Source: Hyphodiscus hymeniophilus (Eukaryota > Ascomycota > Leotiomycetes > Helotiales > Hyphodiscaceae). Taken from it: DNA of 64,000 nt. This document shows, piece after piece, positions 1 to 12,676 of the stretch. Within the stretch, counting starts at the first letter, position 1; every line of letters begins with the position of its first letter. A model generated the notes under the pieces. It had not been told where the DNA came from and searched no databases. It saw only the letters and a program-made list of their open reading frames with translations. The stretch is taken from assembly GCA_016508695.1 (NCBI GenBank), contig VNKQ01000009.1, positions 434,001 to 498,000 of the forward strand, given 5' to 3'. A program made the position numbers and the translations under genes.

Positions 1-1335
1 TCTCGAAGAAGCTCCCAGGCTTCTGACCTCTCCGATAAGGACCGGAATTCGGGATTAAAATATGCTTACCAGGTACCATATGTTCCAGAAGCCGACACGA
101 TCTCGTTGGCTTCCACTCGGACAGATGATTCGGCATTTACAAGACATTTGAAAATTGTCGACTGTTGCATGGTATTTCCGAATGCCGATCCGGTAAAACA
201 ACCAGCTGCATCTGCGAAAGCATAATAAACCTGAGAAGGGACCCAGGCATTATAACAGTACTGAGAAACTAGGTATGGTGATGCCGCGATGACATTACTG
301 AAGAGGGACGATCCAAGTTCTCCGTCGAAAGCCATGCTCTGTAACAGGACAGATCCAGCCCCAGCCGAGTCGCCAGCGATCGTGACTTGTGATGCATTAC
401 CGCCGAACATATGGATATAACTCTGAACCCACTGTAGAGCAAATATCTGGTCTCTCAAACCCGCATTTACAACACCGAAATGATGGACTTCATCCGAACT
501 GAGGAAGCCGAATGCACCAAGGCGATACCTATGGAGCATCCGAGTGTTAGGATATGCCCATTCGTGCAAGAAAACCTGTGTGAATGCGAACAGAGACCAA
601 GAAAAGTAAATGAGGTTCTTGTTCCCATCCTTGACAGGTTCTGAGCGATGCTGATTTAGAGATTCTTAATCTGATGTGTTGGAGTAACATGTGGGAAATC
701 GAATACGCACTGAATTACAACGCCGACAAAGCCATTATCATTGGCAGCTATGATGCTACTGAGATCCTGATTTCCATTGCCATAGCCATAACCACCGCCA
801 TGAATGTAGACGAGAACAGGAAGGTCTGTTGCATTTGCTGGAGCATAAATATTGGGGAACAGACAATCCTCGGACGAGGGACCGAGACCGGCGATGGATT
901 CAGCTTGCTCAGCAGCGGATATTCCTGAAGCTTTGGAAGCTTGCGGACACTGGGATTGGAACTGTGTTGCTTGAAATACATGACTCCGGTTAACGACTGG
1001 TGGTTGAGGAAGCTGCCATCGAAGGCGACCTGTTGGTGGTGCTGCGAAACGAATTCTACAATTATCGGGTCACAAACCGTCTATATATCATGAAAATTGG
1101 GATAGGCTTGCCCTTTGAAGACGTTCAAATCCCAAGTAGCATTGAAGACGCCTTGATATACCGCGTATCCGAGATCGATGGACGGACCCGAAGTGGTGAG
1201 AATGGGTCTGATAGTAGAGTTCCAAGGAGCGGTGCGACGCTTGATGTCGTAGAATGGATTTGCCTGGTATCTGACGGCTGCATGAGTGATATGGGAGTAG
1301 GTGGCAAGGATTGCAAGCAATGTGAAGGACTTCAT
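1..1335 (-). CDS. Type-B carboxylesterase/lipase, secreted, 3' part beyond window
   Basis: This is an alpha/beta-hydrolase of the carboxylesterase type-B family, which hydrolyses ester bonds of lipids, feruloyl or other esters outside the cell. Exons read 1335..1112, 1055..711 and 528..70. The protein starts MKSFTLLAILATYSHITHA, a clear signal peptide. It continues with the family motifs FKGIRFAAPPTG, SEDCLFPNIY (the EDCL signature), YIHGGG (oxyanion hole) and GDSAGAGSV around the nucleophile Ser. Intron 1 (1111..1056) has a GC donor (GCAAGC) and a TAG acceptor; only this splice restores the conserved IRFAAPP. Intron 2 (710..529) is 182 nt. A donor GTAAGC at 69 ends the visible coding part with a split Trp codon. 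The acceptor of the next exon, and the rest of the triad (Glu, His), lie at or beyond the edge. The substrate cannot be told from the sequence. Confidence 0.85.
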
Positions 1336-2461
1336 TGTGGTGCCTTGCAGTGTGTTGGTTACGTGACGGAGAGATGAATGAAGGGAAGTGTTGTGTTTAA
1401 AATCTGTATCGAGAGAGCAAGTGGAAAGTGCGAAGTGATACCCTCGAGCCTTCCTTTACTATCGGAAAGTCGAATTCGGCTCAATGGACATCTTCGTTTT
1501 AGAGTCAGGATAACCAAACAAGCAAGACGATGCAATCGGAGGCATCATGAATCAGTACTTTGAGCTTCTGGCGACTATGTCATGTTCTTCTCCTTCCCCT
1601 TCTTGCCCAAGCCATCATCCCCGCACAACCTTCTCCATCAAGTCAAACGAGTATGCAAACTCACGAGCAACCCGAGACTGTAACCGAAATGGAAGACTGA
1701 GCACAGCTAACGGAGTAATCGCAGTTGTATATGACGCCCTCATATAGTAGTGAAAATCGACGCTCTTGATCCTGCTGTATTGTATTGCATACGATTGCAT
1801 ACACCGCTCCGGTACATGGGATATACCGATCCTTCTTCTACTCAATACCCTTTGATAAATATGGGGTGGTTATAGCTTCAACCTGAGATTGCATTTCATG
1901 GCTTTGTTTTCCTGCGCATGCAATTGCGTTGTATCGCAACCTAAAATCAGGAAATGTGGCCTTGAGGTATTGAACAGCGACCGATGCCCCACAATCGTAG
2001 TTGTTTTCTTTTCCTGTCCCGATGTATTTGCTTGTTAAGTCTGAGTTTGTGACACCTACACAGCGCAAGCTGCTGACGCAATGAAAGAACGAGTCCAAGA
2101 TCTATCCCTTGGATCGCCAGTTGGACTAATGCCGGCCTCGATGTCAGACCTTCGTACAGCATCTTGCAGTGTTTGTTTGTGCTTATGGCACCCATATACT
2201 TTAGTGGCCTATTTTGAAGCGAATATGGCTTTCCCTGATTGCAGATTACCTCCAGCATTGGTTTTAATATGTTTTCTTGGATTGTTCCCTGGTATTGCCG
2301 AGGTGAGAACTTGCGAGGGTGTGTAGAGTTGCTGTGAAGCGGCGAGCTCAGGTCTGATGTGGTGGGAGGAAGTCAGTCTTCACAAATCGGTGTGGAAGAT
2401 GGAAGACAGAGCTCCATACGGCTTCGGAATATTTGAGATCCAATCACCTGAGATGAAGCGA
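1336..2461. other. Intergenic region, no confident gene
   Basis: This contains the 5' flank of the carboxylesterase and the 3' flank of the PHD gene. Open frames here are short and overlap on both strands. One minus-strand frame (about 2070..1838) reads like a small cysteine-containing protein but has no credible start or signal peptide; see findings. Confidence 0.5.
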
Positions 2462-3515
2462 CTACGTTCCATCGATCAACTTCTTCACACTGGCTCTCCA
2501 CTCTTCTCCTTCCTTCTCCCTCTTCCTCGTCTCCGCCCTCACCCTCTCAACCTCCTCTCTCAGATCCCCATTCTCCTTCCGCAGGGTCACAATCTCCCTC
2601 CTCAGGGTCTCCAACACATCCCTTACGGGACTCAACTCCCCCTCTTGTTCCCTTGCCAGCAAGATCTCCTGCCCCTTCCGAATCTGCAGCTCCTGTTCCA
2701 GAGCATGGATCTTCGATGCCATATCTCGAAGCAATCCTCTTGATTGAAATGCAGATTCGAGCTCGCGATTCAGAAGGCCGAGCGCATCGTCAATGTGTTC
2801 GGGTAAGGTGGTATAGCGAGATCTTTTGTGAGGTCTGTCTGGAGTTTCTGGGAGTGGTGTTCGATTTCGAGACGATAGAATCGCTTTGGAGACGAGTTTC
2901 GAGCTGTTGGGTTCCGAGGATCGATGCAGAGGCGTGACGTCCCCAATGTGCAGCGAAGGGAGCTTCAGAAACGGTTTGTCCTGCTGTTCAGATGGAGACC
3001 TCAAAGTTGCCTGAGCAGTTGGATCCTCGGCTTCAAGCTGTAGGAGTGCGCAGTTAGGACAGAACCATGGCTGGTCGATTTTGAAATTCCCGTGGATGGG
3101 TGGATCGAGACAGCGACGGTGGTATGAACGTGGACAGTTGTGGCATTCTAGTAACGTGCCCTCTTTCTTGCAGCGGAAACATCTCTTGCTATGAAGACCA
3201 CCGACTACCGTCAACACAATGCATTAGCTCTGTCGACAGAACCAAGATAGGTAGGTAACGGGGACTTGTCACGTGGGTCTCACCTTGCCAAACTGCTCCT
3301 TGAGCCACACCCAACAACTCGTCATGGGTGAGACCTGTCAACCATTTTCTCTTCTTCTCATCCTTAAATGAATTTACATGTTTATCTGCGCTAGTTGATT
3401 TGTCGTTCCCAAGTGGTGGTGTTGATATCCTCCGTTTCACATGACTCGTCTCATTGATCGCGTCTTCAGAGAGAGGTTCCACCGTGGGTTGCAATATCAT
3501 ACTTAGTGCGCTCAT
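2462..3515 (-). CDS. PHD-finger protein with C-terminal coiled coil
   Basis: Two exons, 3515..3284 and 3204..2462, encode 324 aa. The intron (3283..3205) has donor GTGAGA and acceptor GGTAG and joins Q to VGGLHSKRC in frame. The first ATG is MSALSMILQ at 3515; the open frame upstream of it has no ATG. Right after the junction (about residues 82-127) comes one Cys4-His-Cys3 zinc finger: CFRC, CHNC, YHRRC and a final CPNC, the PHD pattern that usually reads histone H3 tails. The N-terminal part is basic and polar (KKRKW). The last ~100 residues are heptad-rich, with long runs of Glu, Arg and Leu, and should form a coiled coil. There is no catalytic chromatin domain, so it is probably an adaptor or recruiter in the nucleus. 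The specific complex is unknown. The next gene, ELG1, lies on the same strand, 3' of... upstream of its start is 414 bp of non-coding DNA. Confidence 0.85.
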
Positions 3516-3929
3516 TTTGAGTTCAAACTTCGGAAACACAAAATCCTTCGACCTTTGTCGCAGTTATGGTCACCGGGATATATGTGTATAGTAAAACCCT
3601 GGCGCAGAATAGTAATCATAACCAAGGTCTCGGAATGATCGATTTGTAATCGAAGCTTTGGTGATCGGCCGGCCGAAGCATATCAATATAACCTAGAGGG
3701 GAAAGTGCCCGTATTTTTGAGATTTGAAAACTGGCTGTCGTTTGTCCATTGGGCACTGTTCCAATCGAGACCGGGCTGCAGTTCAGCTCTTTATTCTTCT
3801 TTTGCTAATTACAGGACGCCATGCTCTATGTGTACATTCAGGGGTTGCTTCAGATACCCGACCCGTGCAATACCCATTGTCCAAATGTGCTAAAACAGGC
3901 AATGCAAGTTTGCGATTGAGCTCTGTAGG

Positions 3930-6900
3930 CTAATCGCCATCGCCGACGTCGCTCTCTTCTCTGCTGGGACTCGGAACCCCTGTACCAAATCTCGTACTCG
4001 CCACAGTGTTTAACGAAGTGTCGGCAGAAACAGCGTCGAGCCAACTAGGCATTCCAGTTTTAAGAACCAGGTAGGGATTGAGATTTGGGCCAAAATATCG
4101 ATCTCTCCTTGTTGTGCTCCTAACCCCACCTTCAAGTGCAGAAAAGGCTGATCGTGTAGTCCGCATCCGCTTTCCTTTTCTACCGCCTTCGCTGAGCAAA
4201 CTACTCATGCGACTTCTCTCCTGCTGTAGCTTTGCATCATAGGACACGATTGATCGGACATAAGGGGCAAGGTCAGTCGTGATAATTGTCTGAGTTCGAT
4301 CGAACACTGAAGCTTCCAATTGCCCGGTGCTCCAAACGTATGGCTTCTCTGGCTCAGAAATGGGGTCAAAGGCCAGGCTGAGATCTTTGCGGGTCACGAT
4401 CGCTTCGGGTTCTGAAACATGTTCATGGATCAGATTAACAATATGAGCTTCGCTTGGCCGGTCTAGCTCTGAGGGGACCTCGAGCCCATGCTTGAGGTGT
4501 TGCTTGACTTGGAGGTATTCCCTGGCCCGTGATTTGATCCACAGGGATATATCTAAGCAGGTGTTGTCGAAATCTAGCAGTGGTGTTGCTTCAATGATCG
4601 GGAGATTTGAAAGGTAATCTTCTCGAACTTTGTCTGACAAATCAGGAACGGCGAAGTCGAGCTTGACCTTGTAGCAGTGGCACATTAGTGAGGAGTCGAA
4701 GAGGACTTCTGCGATGACTTACTTGATTTTCCGCTGCAAAAGCCGAGCCAGAAAACATATCGGCGGCACTCATTGCGTCAGCGAAGTCATCGTAGATGCT
4801 GATACGTGCTAGATCATCAGCCCTCCCAGTTGATGAAGCTCGAGTCTTATTTGCCCAACCATTCATGTCGATGCTGTTCTGCCAGTGCCCAAGGTCTACA
4901 TTCCAACCGTCTTTTGCTTCATGTAGCGTCTCTTCCTCAATAGCCAGATAATGCATGTGGCTTTCCAGAAAGTCTTGCGACAACCAGCCCATGCCGATCT
5001 CATACGTCTTTTCACTGACAACGCGGATGGTGTTTCCGTGATTGTCGATATCGCAGCCAAGAGGCCAGCGCGGGCATAGCCAGTCTAGACCGCCTTTGAC
5101 ATCGCCAACGGCATATTGGCACCAGAAGTTGAGTTCTGTCAACGAAGCTCGAAGATCCAGATGTCGACTTTGGTACAAAGCTTTGACGGCATCTCGTTGG
5201 AGAGCATGTCCCTCATTTGCCGCCACTAACAGCATGTAATCTGTAGCGACATCAATCGGCGGAGGCACAAAACGCAAAATTGCGTGAAGGAAAAGCGTTT
5301 GCATCGGGACGAGGGATTCGTCTTGACAAGTCATGATAATAGGTCTTTTCGACTGAGTAATGAGACTGATGACAGTGGACCAGAATTGCTTGTCTTCTTC
5401 ATAGAGAACATCAACCTCTTCAAACAAGATCAACGACTGTTTCTGTTGCTTAGACGGGGCTCTTGGAGCTAGGCTGGCTTGGATGGGAGTGGAGGTTTTG
5501 GCCGTCGGTTCTGGCTTCTTTGGTTTGGGCTTCGATTTTGTCGCGTTTTTGGTCTTAAAGAATGAATTCATTGTGCCCTGCCGACCAGTCTTGATATCAT
5601 CTGCAAGAGCATCTGAAATTCGTTGGGCATCCTCGTCGAGCGATTCTAACTGCGCTTGATCATGAGCTCGCTGTACGAGGTGATTGCGTGTCATGTCCCC
5701 GACTCTTTCTAGAATGTCCTTTCCACTTCGCCTACTGCTCGAATTTATTTCGAACACTTCGAATCCAAGCTCTTTTGCCACAGCATAAATTGCTGCAGTC
5801 TTCCCACAACCATGAGGCCCACTTACAAGAATAGCGTTTGTAAGCCTCGAGTCTTTGGTACCTTTTCCCGCCACGTCACCCTGCCTAACGACAGTTTTCT
5901 TGAAGAGACTCTGACTACCACGGAATGACGCATCGTCTTCCGGTTCTGATATCTCGTTCATATCGTCATTTTCTTCGTCGCTAGATACAACAAAGCCATC
6001 TAGCTTCTTCGATTTTCTTTTCCGCTTTCCAGACGTGTCGGATTTTGACGCTGCTGAAAGCCGCGAAACAGATGAGGCACGGCTATTTGGTCGGCCAGAG
6101 CCTCCCGTATCTACTGACATGACAGTCAAATTTTGTAACCATTCTTTCAGAATCATTGCCTCTTTCCCGGTCTGTAGAACATCAGCTGCACATCTTGGCG
6201 AATGTTTGCGTGTCCAGGGCTCGGTCTCGTAGCGAAATTGATCAAAGGCGGTTGATGAAGTTGCAATTGACGTATAAGATCTAGATATGGCAGGATGGGT
6301 AGATACATGCTTTGAGGCACGTTGCTGGATTTCATCTTCACTAGATTCTTCATCGTTGGCTATTGTCGGCTGAGGTAACCGTGCATCGACCTCCTTTAGT
6401 ATTCGTTTTTGTAGTTCGTAGCCACTTTCAAAATATTTGCTCGGTGTTCGAAGGCAACCAGGTAGCTGGGGATAGTCGTCTAAGTTTAGGTCTTGGATGC
6501 TCTTCAGCACTTCATCAACATCCAATTCGGCTGTGATGGTCACAAGAACATCCTCTTTCGCCAAAATTTCGATAGCATGGTATTTTGACTTCTTGGGTTT
6601 GGATTGGATTTCCGGACAAGATTCCATGAATACATGCCCATCCTGGCCAACTTCATTTCCGCGGACGTGGACCATACCCTTCCATGGCCAGGCAGGTTCG
6701 ATTGCTCCGGGGAACTTGGTGACCTTGGCACGACTACCAAATCCTTGAAATCCTTCAAATCCTGAAGAGCGAGGGTTTGTGGGAATCGGCGGCCTATCCC
6801 CTCTTGATAACAGTCTAGCTCTTCCTAAGCTTACGGCTTCTTGGGGTTCAAATCCAGTCAAATTGGCATCCTCCTTCGTACTATCACTTGCATTTGTGGA

Positions 6901-8008
6901 TTTCCCGACCGGCTTCCCGGAAAAGAAAGGGTGTATTGGTCCAGGCGGTTTCGTCGGAATGAGGGTGGCAGCTGTACAGCCCTTTCTGTCCAGAGCAGTA
7001 TTGTTCAAGACGTCTGTTGTTCTAGATGTTGAGATGGCTTCCTTCTTTGGCGACGGCCTTTCCTTCTTGGCTGGAGGTTCAATCCCCTTGGTACCATTCA
7101 AAATCTGCTCTATCTGGAGGCCGATTGTTGAAGGAGAAGCTTCACCTTGTCCATAGCGAATAGCGACGATTATCGACCTCACTTGCTTTCCACGGCTATT
7201 TGACCGGGGTTTGTTTATAGCCTCGATCAGAGCAGCTGATTTCTTTGCTGGAGGTGAGCCAATGGTGCCGGTTTTGGGATTGAAACGAAGTATCTTCTGT
7301 GGTTTTGGCCCCACTAGAGAATCTCTTGGAATCTTAGAGCCATACGATCTATCCTGCGTATTGAGAAACGGCGCTTTATTGGCTGGAATGCCTATACTAG
7401 GGGTTTCCAGTAGCAGGGCACCACCGTTATCCAGAAGTGGTTGCGTTATCGACTCCTCAACTTGTGTACGAGTATTAGGCTGTCTCCCAGGCCTCGTCTC
7501 TGGTGGGCCCATATCCTGTTTCTCCATCAGATCTTCAACCTCGAATGCAAGTGGCTCTTTGTAAGACATTGGAGCTTTCTGTCTCTGTGGTCGTGGTATA
7601 ACATCTTCTATTTTCGTTGTCTCATTGGTTGTCACAGCTTTCTTCTGCCGTTTCCTTCTATGGTTGTTCGAATCAACCTCCACTAAAAAGTCCGACTTCT
7701 TTTGTAATGGAAGGATCAATGCGATATTCGAGCTTGGGATTGAGGTTATATCGTCTTTGGCAGGATTCTCGGACTTCTCACGCCCTTGCCCAGCAGTCGT
7801 CTTTGATGTGATCTCGTCTGTCGTGCCATCATTCATCTGCTGTGGTGACGGAGCAGGTGATCCCATGGACTTGATCGCTTCTGTAACAATATTCTCCGAT
7901 CAGTTCTGAACACAGCCTGCAACTCCCCTAGCCTTGGACTGACCACTTACTAGACGATTTTTCGAAAAGAGGGTACACATTTCTGCGGTCCTCGTTCAGC
8001 TGCCCCAT
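3930..8008 (-). CDS. ELG1: Elg1/ATAD5-type RFC-like clamp unloader subunit
   Basis: Three exons (8008..7951, 7880..4723, 4667..3930) encode about 1317 aa. This is the large subunit of the Elg1 replication-factor-C-like complex, which removes PCNA from DNA after replication and protects genome stability. The AAA+ core shows Walker A GPHGCGKT near residue 704, Walker B LILFEEVD near 836, and sensor-like MTCQDESLVP just after. The N-terminal half is disordered and basic, with PIHPFFSGK (a PIP-like PCNA-binding motif). I extended the start through a tiny first exon: MGQLNEDRRNVYPLF joins in frame across a 70-nt intron (GTAAGT to TTACAG). An in-frame ATG at 8032 would add 8 residues. The last intron (4722..4668) has branch CTAAT and an unusual AAG acceptor. 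The gene is divergent from UTP8 over about 800 bp. Family assignment is secure; the exact start is less so. Confidence 0.9.
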
Positions 8009-8032
8009 GGTTTTTGCAAGCAGGACCGCCAT

Positions 8033-8807
8033 CCGCAGACGGAGAGTAGTACAGAGCACGCGGAATCACGCGTTCTGCAAAGTCAAGCTTGTGAGTCTCA
8101 TCCCGAGGAGTCTAGCATCTTGATCGAATGAGGGGATAAGGATGAGAGGGGTCGTAAATCTAGAGATATACAGCATGCGGTGGTCAAGCTACATCTGTTT
8201 GGGCGAAGGGGAAAAGTCGCGGTCGCGTTAAGTCTCGCATGGACCGTCTTAAATGCCTGCAGTACATCAGCGATAACGATAAGGCCTAGATCGAAACATC
8301 GTAGAGTCGCAGAACATCCGGAAACGCAAACAAACACTGCTGCTCATATGGAGAATACTTAGAAATATTAATGTATTGTTGTGGAAACAAGAACTGCCAG
8401 GCACACTGGTATGGTTAATTGGTCGGACTAAGCAGGAAGTCTTTAAAAACTCCTCGTGACTGAACGACGGTATATACGATGATCGTGTCTCTTCAGAATG
8501 CTCCATTTCTCTCTTAACAGCCAGCAATATACGCACTTTTGTGGACATTACTCAACCTCTATTAGAATATAGCTCGTAGAAGCATACCTTCGTAGGCAGA
8601 ATGGGCACCGATTTTCCGACATAACTCAGGTTGGGGTTTCAGAGGTTTGTCTACGGCGGGTGGTTTGGCAATTCGGATTTTGGGCGCCGTATTGTGGTGT
8701 ATTAGCGTGGCATCGCATCCCTGCAGGGTCGAACTTTTTTATTTTCAAGAGATCAAGCAAGGAAATATCAAGGCCAGGCAAAGAGCGCCCCGCGGAAACT
8801 CTACAAC
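8033..8807. promoter_or_regulatory. Divergent promoter region between ELG1 and UTP8
   Basis: About 775 bp separates the two divergent starts. Both genes are housekeeping (replication, ribosome biogenesis). I see no clear TATA box and no coding sequence; short open frames here overlap and lack conservation-like features. Confidence 0.5.
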
Positions 8808-11620
8808 ATGTCGTCCAGGTTCTCCTTGCAGGCGCCTTACCCTCTGGCATCTCTGCCACGGCCGATCGATCACTCGAATGGCCAATATGTGGTGGGAGAC
8901 GTTTTTGGAGGGGCGCCGGGTTCGAAGAAGAGAAAAAGGTCGGAGCTGGTAGTTGGAGTCGATGGAGAAGGAGTAAATATCTACGATGTAAGCATTAGAG
9001 TGACAGGAGACACAGGCATGACCTAATTACCTTCTAGATCTCTACTTCAAGGCTGATCACATCGTATGCGCTGCCACCACAAACGTCCTTTACTTGTGCT
9101 CCAGCCTCACTGAGAACAAAAATTTCAAAAGCGAAGATCGAGAGACGAACGTACGTCTCAACTACCGGATCTCAAGCACAAATTACTCTCTTTGCCGAGA
9201 TTGTTGAGGGACTATCGCATGATGTGTCGACGATAACTCAGAAATTGGGAGATTCGAAGTCACCGATCAAGTTTATGGGTACAGTGACGGCCAGCCGAGC
9301 ATCTACTTCGACAGAGGACTCTTCGGATCTTCTGATTGTCAAGGAAGATGGAGAAGTAATATGCTTCGACGGCGAAACCCTTCAAGAGAGGTGGTCTTCT
9401 CCTGGCACTGCCCTCTATCAAGATGTAACAGCATCAACACCAGAGTTCATCGTCGAATTTTCACACCTCACGAATGCCCACGCCGCCAGCCAAGGCATTT
9501 TAAAAGGCCGGCAGGATGTTTTCAGCCTATTTCCACAAGATATATCCGAGGATGGCTTCAACCCGGATATCCTGTCAATCATCACAAGATCTTCCAATTC
9601 GAGAACTTTACATCTGGTGACTCTACCAAGAAGATCGGCAAAGCACTCGCATGGGACGAAGCACTCAATAGAGTCTCTTCTTGCTGTGAACCTCCCATCC
9701 TCCAAGAACTTCTCGACCAAAGCCAGCTTCAGCCTACAAGTTTCTACTGGAGTACTTACGCAATTATCTAAAGGCAGATTGACCACATTCGACTTGAGCA
9801 ACACCCTCCCGAAAGAGATTGCTCAGATACGATCTCCCGGCGCACACTCATTTCTTCGGCTTTCCAGCACCTCGATCATTGTGTCATCAAACAATTCTCT
9901 TCATCTCTATAATCCGAAGTTTCAATCCTTATTGGCATCGACTCAAGTTGATAGTACCAGGAATGACGATACCCTGAAGCGGAAACGGATGGATACTGAA
10001 GAGACGAATGGACCATCCACTCATACTTGCTGCCTCGTTTCGTACTTCCCCAAGCTTGGTACAGCTGTAGGGATTCTAAATAATGAACTTGTCGGAATTC
10101 AAATAGAGAGTCAAGGCAGGGGGCGAGCAGCTGGTCTTTTGATCGACTCTTTAGGCTGCGCTATCCCTGGTCAGACGCGCTCAGGCCAGGCTGAGAATAA
10201 AAAAGAGACTGGATTATCCACTATGCAGTCATACCTACCGAGCTCTTTTGGCGAACGTGACGAAGCTTGGGATGACACCGTTAAGCTTTTGGAAGAAGCA
10301 TTCATCCATGGAAACACCGACGAGTTCGACTCCATGTTGGCAGGCAAGATTGGAAGCAGGCCAGAAGAAACGGCAATCGACAAGCAACTCGTAAATGGCT
10401 CCAGCCCTTCAAGACCGCAGCTCCCGCAATCAAGTACTGATATTGATCGCCGATGGATTATGTATGCCCTTGGCAAGATTTTCACGTGGACACGAAAGGA
10501 TGACACGAATGAATACAGACTTTCGATCCTCTTTTACCCTCACAATACCATTGCTTGGCTTTTACGGACTGGTAACATCACTGTTTCAAATATCGAAGCA
10601 GCTCTTAGACAGGAAATTCGTTCCTCTCCATTTGATGCTCTTCCTTCTGGAGAACTTGTCAATGCTCTGGTTGAAGCAGACCAGGAATTGGACTTACTTC
10701 ATACTCTTCTTGCGAATAATTTCCTCGGCGCAGCTGAACTTCTGTCTGCGATCAGGCATTTAATGGAAAGTCTAGGACTACTGGGAGATGAGTCACAAGC
10801 GATGCAGAAGCTGCTCACGGATGCAGACGATTCGGGGCTTATGAACGGCGACGTGGACGAGCAAGTCAAAGAACTGGAAGCTCAGGTAGAAGAGGAGCTC
10901 GAAATGGCAGAATATCAATTAGGACCTGGATCCGGAGTGCGGGGAGAGGCCTTGAGTTTAGCTCTCTCGAAGCTTTACACATGTCCGACCAGTAGCATTG
11001 TCTATGCTCTACAAACAACTTTCTCGATTCAAGATGTTGTGGCTTTGATCTATTTACTCAGATATGAGCTTGCCCGAGGAGCGTGGACGACAAGATATCT
11101 TGATATCGAACAATCGGACATCATTGACGAGGATGCGGATATCCCAGATAATTCGATCGTTCTCATTTCCAGTCTTCTCAACAACTGCGTTGACGCCGTC
11201 GGGGCTGGTGGTTGGCTATCCGGAGAGGCTAGATTGATTAGTGGAGATCCATTTGAGGCCGAAGAACTTATCAGCAGCCTCAAACTTGAGATCAGCGCAG
11301 CATTGGAAGGGATTGAGGAAGTGGTCTATCTGAGGGGCCTGACTTCGGAGATGATACGATATGGCGGTGCTGTTCAAGGAGGCGTCCAAGCTCCAGACCC
11401 GAACCTAGCGGGTGGAAAGAAGCGGAAGACGAAACCTGTCTTGATACCGTCCACTGAACAAGACATGAAGACTTTGCCGTTGGGGTTGAAAGCAGATCAA
11501 CAGATTTCGCTTCTCAAGGTGGGCGCTGGAGGGGAGATTCACGAACGTACTCGCAGAGACATTGGACACTTAAAGAGTCAAAAGGTTGGTAAATACTCGC
11601 TGGAGAGGATCATCATATAG
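8808..11620 (+). CDS. UTP8: U3 snoRNP / t-UTP protein Utp8
   Basis: Two exons, 8808..8987 and 9038..11620, encode 920 aa. The 50-nt intron (GTAAGC to TTCTAG) joins GVNIYD to ISTSRLITSYALPPQ. The start region (MSSRFSLQAPYPLASLPRP, then GDVFGGAPGSKKRKR and VVGVDGEG) is what I recall for the beta-propeller domain of filamentous-fungal Utp8. Utp8 belongs to the t-UTP subcomplex of the small-subunit processome, acts in the nucleolus on pre-18S rRNA synthesis and processing, and in yeast has also been linked to tRNA export. The N-terminal half contains several beta-rich repeats (LLIVKEDGEVICFDGETL and similar). The C-terminal half is helical and acidic (VKELEAQVEEELEMAEYQ) and ends with a basic patch (GGKKRKTKP). 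It is longer than yeast Utp8 (about 710 aa), as is usual in Pezizomycotina. The assignment rests on pattern recognition of the N-terminus. Confidence 0.8.
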
Positions 11621-12676
11621 AAGGGAAACCAAGTCCAGGAATGATAAATACCCAATGCCCCTGAATAAATCATAAATCTCTCACCACTTACCCCGAGCCG
11701 AGTCAAGGAGCAACTGGAGGGGTGCCTGCAGCTACCCGGACCGTCCGATTGCAACAACCATACGACGAAGAGTGGTCCTTCTGGAACGGCCCACCCATAC
11801 GAGGCTGTGAACCTCTACTCGGTCAACAGAAGAACTCCTCAAACATTCCCGCTTTTAGCCTGTGAAGCTGCATTAGTATCCTCCATCAAACTCATCAACC
11901 AAACAAAAAGGATCTTTCGTCCTTTTGCCCCTCCCAACCTTCTTAGCGATCCTATGAAAGCGAGCGCCTCACACTCCGAGGCTGAGGCTTTGCACATTTC
12001 TTTTCAAGTGAGAAGCGCTGCGCCACGGAGTTCGTTGCTAAAGCTTCACGCTATCTGCACGGCGAATGGCGGACAGTGGTTGAGCAACCCTTGCGCGACA
12101 GCCCTGTCTCATTCCCCACCCTCTGTACTACTGGCTGTGGAGTCGCTGGAAGCACCAAAATGGTCCCCTGGAATGGAGGTTCAAGCCCGACAGAGAGCTG
12201 ATTTTCGCGACGTCACACTTTGGATGTTACCTATTTCTCAGCTCCTGCATACGGCTACACGGCCATCTCTCTGTTGTCCCCTCCCAAAATTGCGCATTCT
12301 ATCTGGTGTACAGTTCATTTCCATCTTGTTCTATATACCATATACACTACCTTCACGATATCAAGGACGTTGAGTACGTAGTACGTTCCCATCGCGCTGT
12401 CTCCGGGTATACTTCTTTCTAGTCGTGGAAACCTACCAGGTCGACAGAACTGCACCGAACAACTCCCACTGGGCCCCTCAACCACTCGAACTATTGTGAC
12501 CAAACTCCTATTCCCATCTGCTCCAGCCGGAAGAAACAAGAGTAAACGCTGCATTACACACAGTTCCGTCTTTCAGCGCCCACCGATTCCGACCCCAACT
12601 ATCCGGCGCATCGCCGTATACCAGATGAGTTCCGCATAACCCTCCTCCCGGAAATTCCTCCGACCAATAGTGCAAA
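11621..12676. other. Intergenic region
   Basis: This holds the 3' flank of UTP8 and the promoter of the next plus-strand gene. Open frames in it have skewed, unconvincing composition. I see no RNA gene or repeat. Confidence 0.5.

Noticed and set aside
748..981. A separate 77-codon minus-strand gene
   Set aside because: It is the wrong frame of carboxylesterase exon 2; the true frame encodes the EDCL and HGGG motifs.
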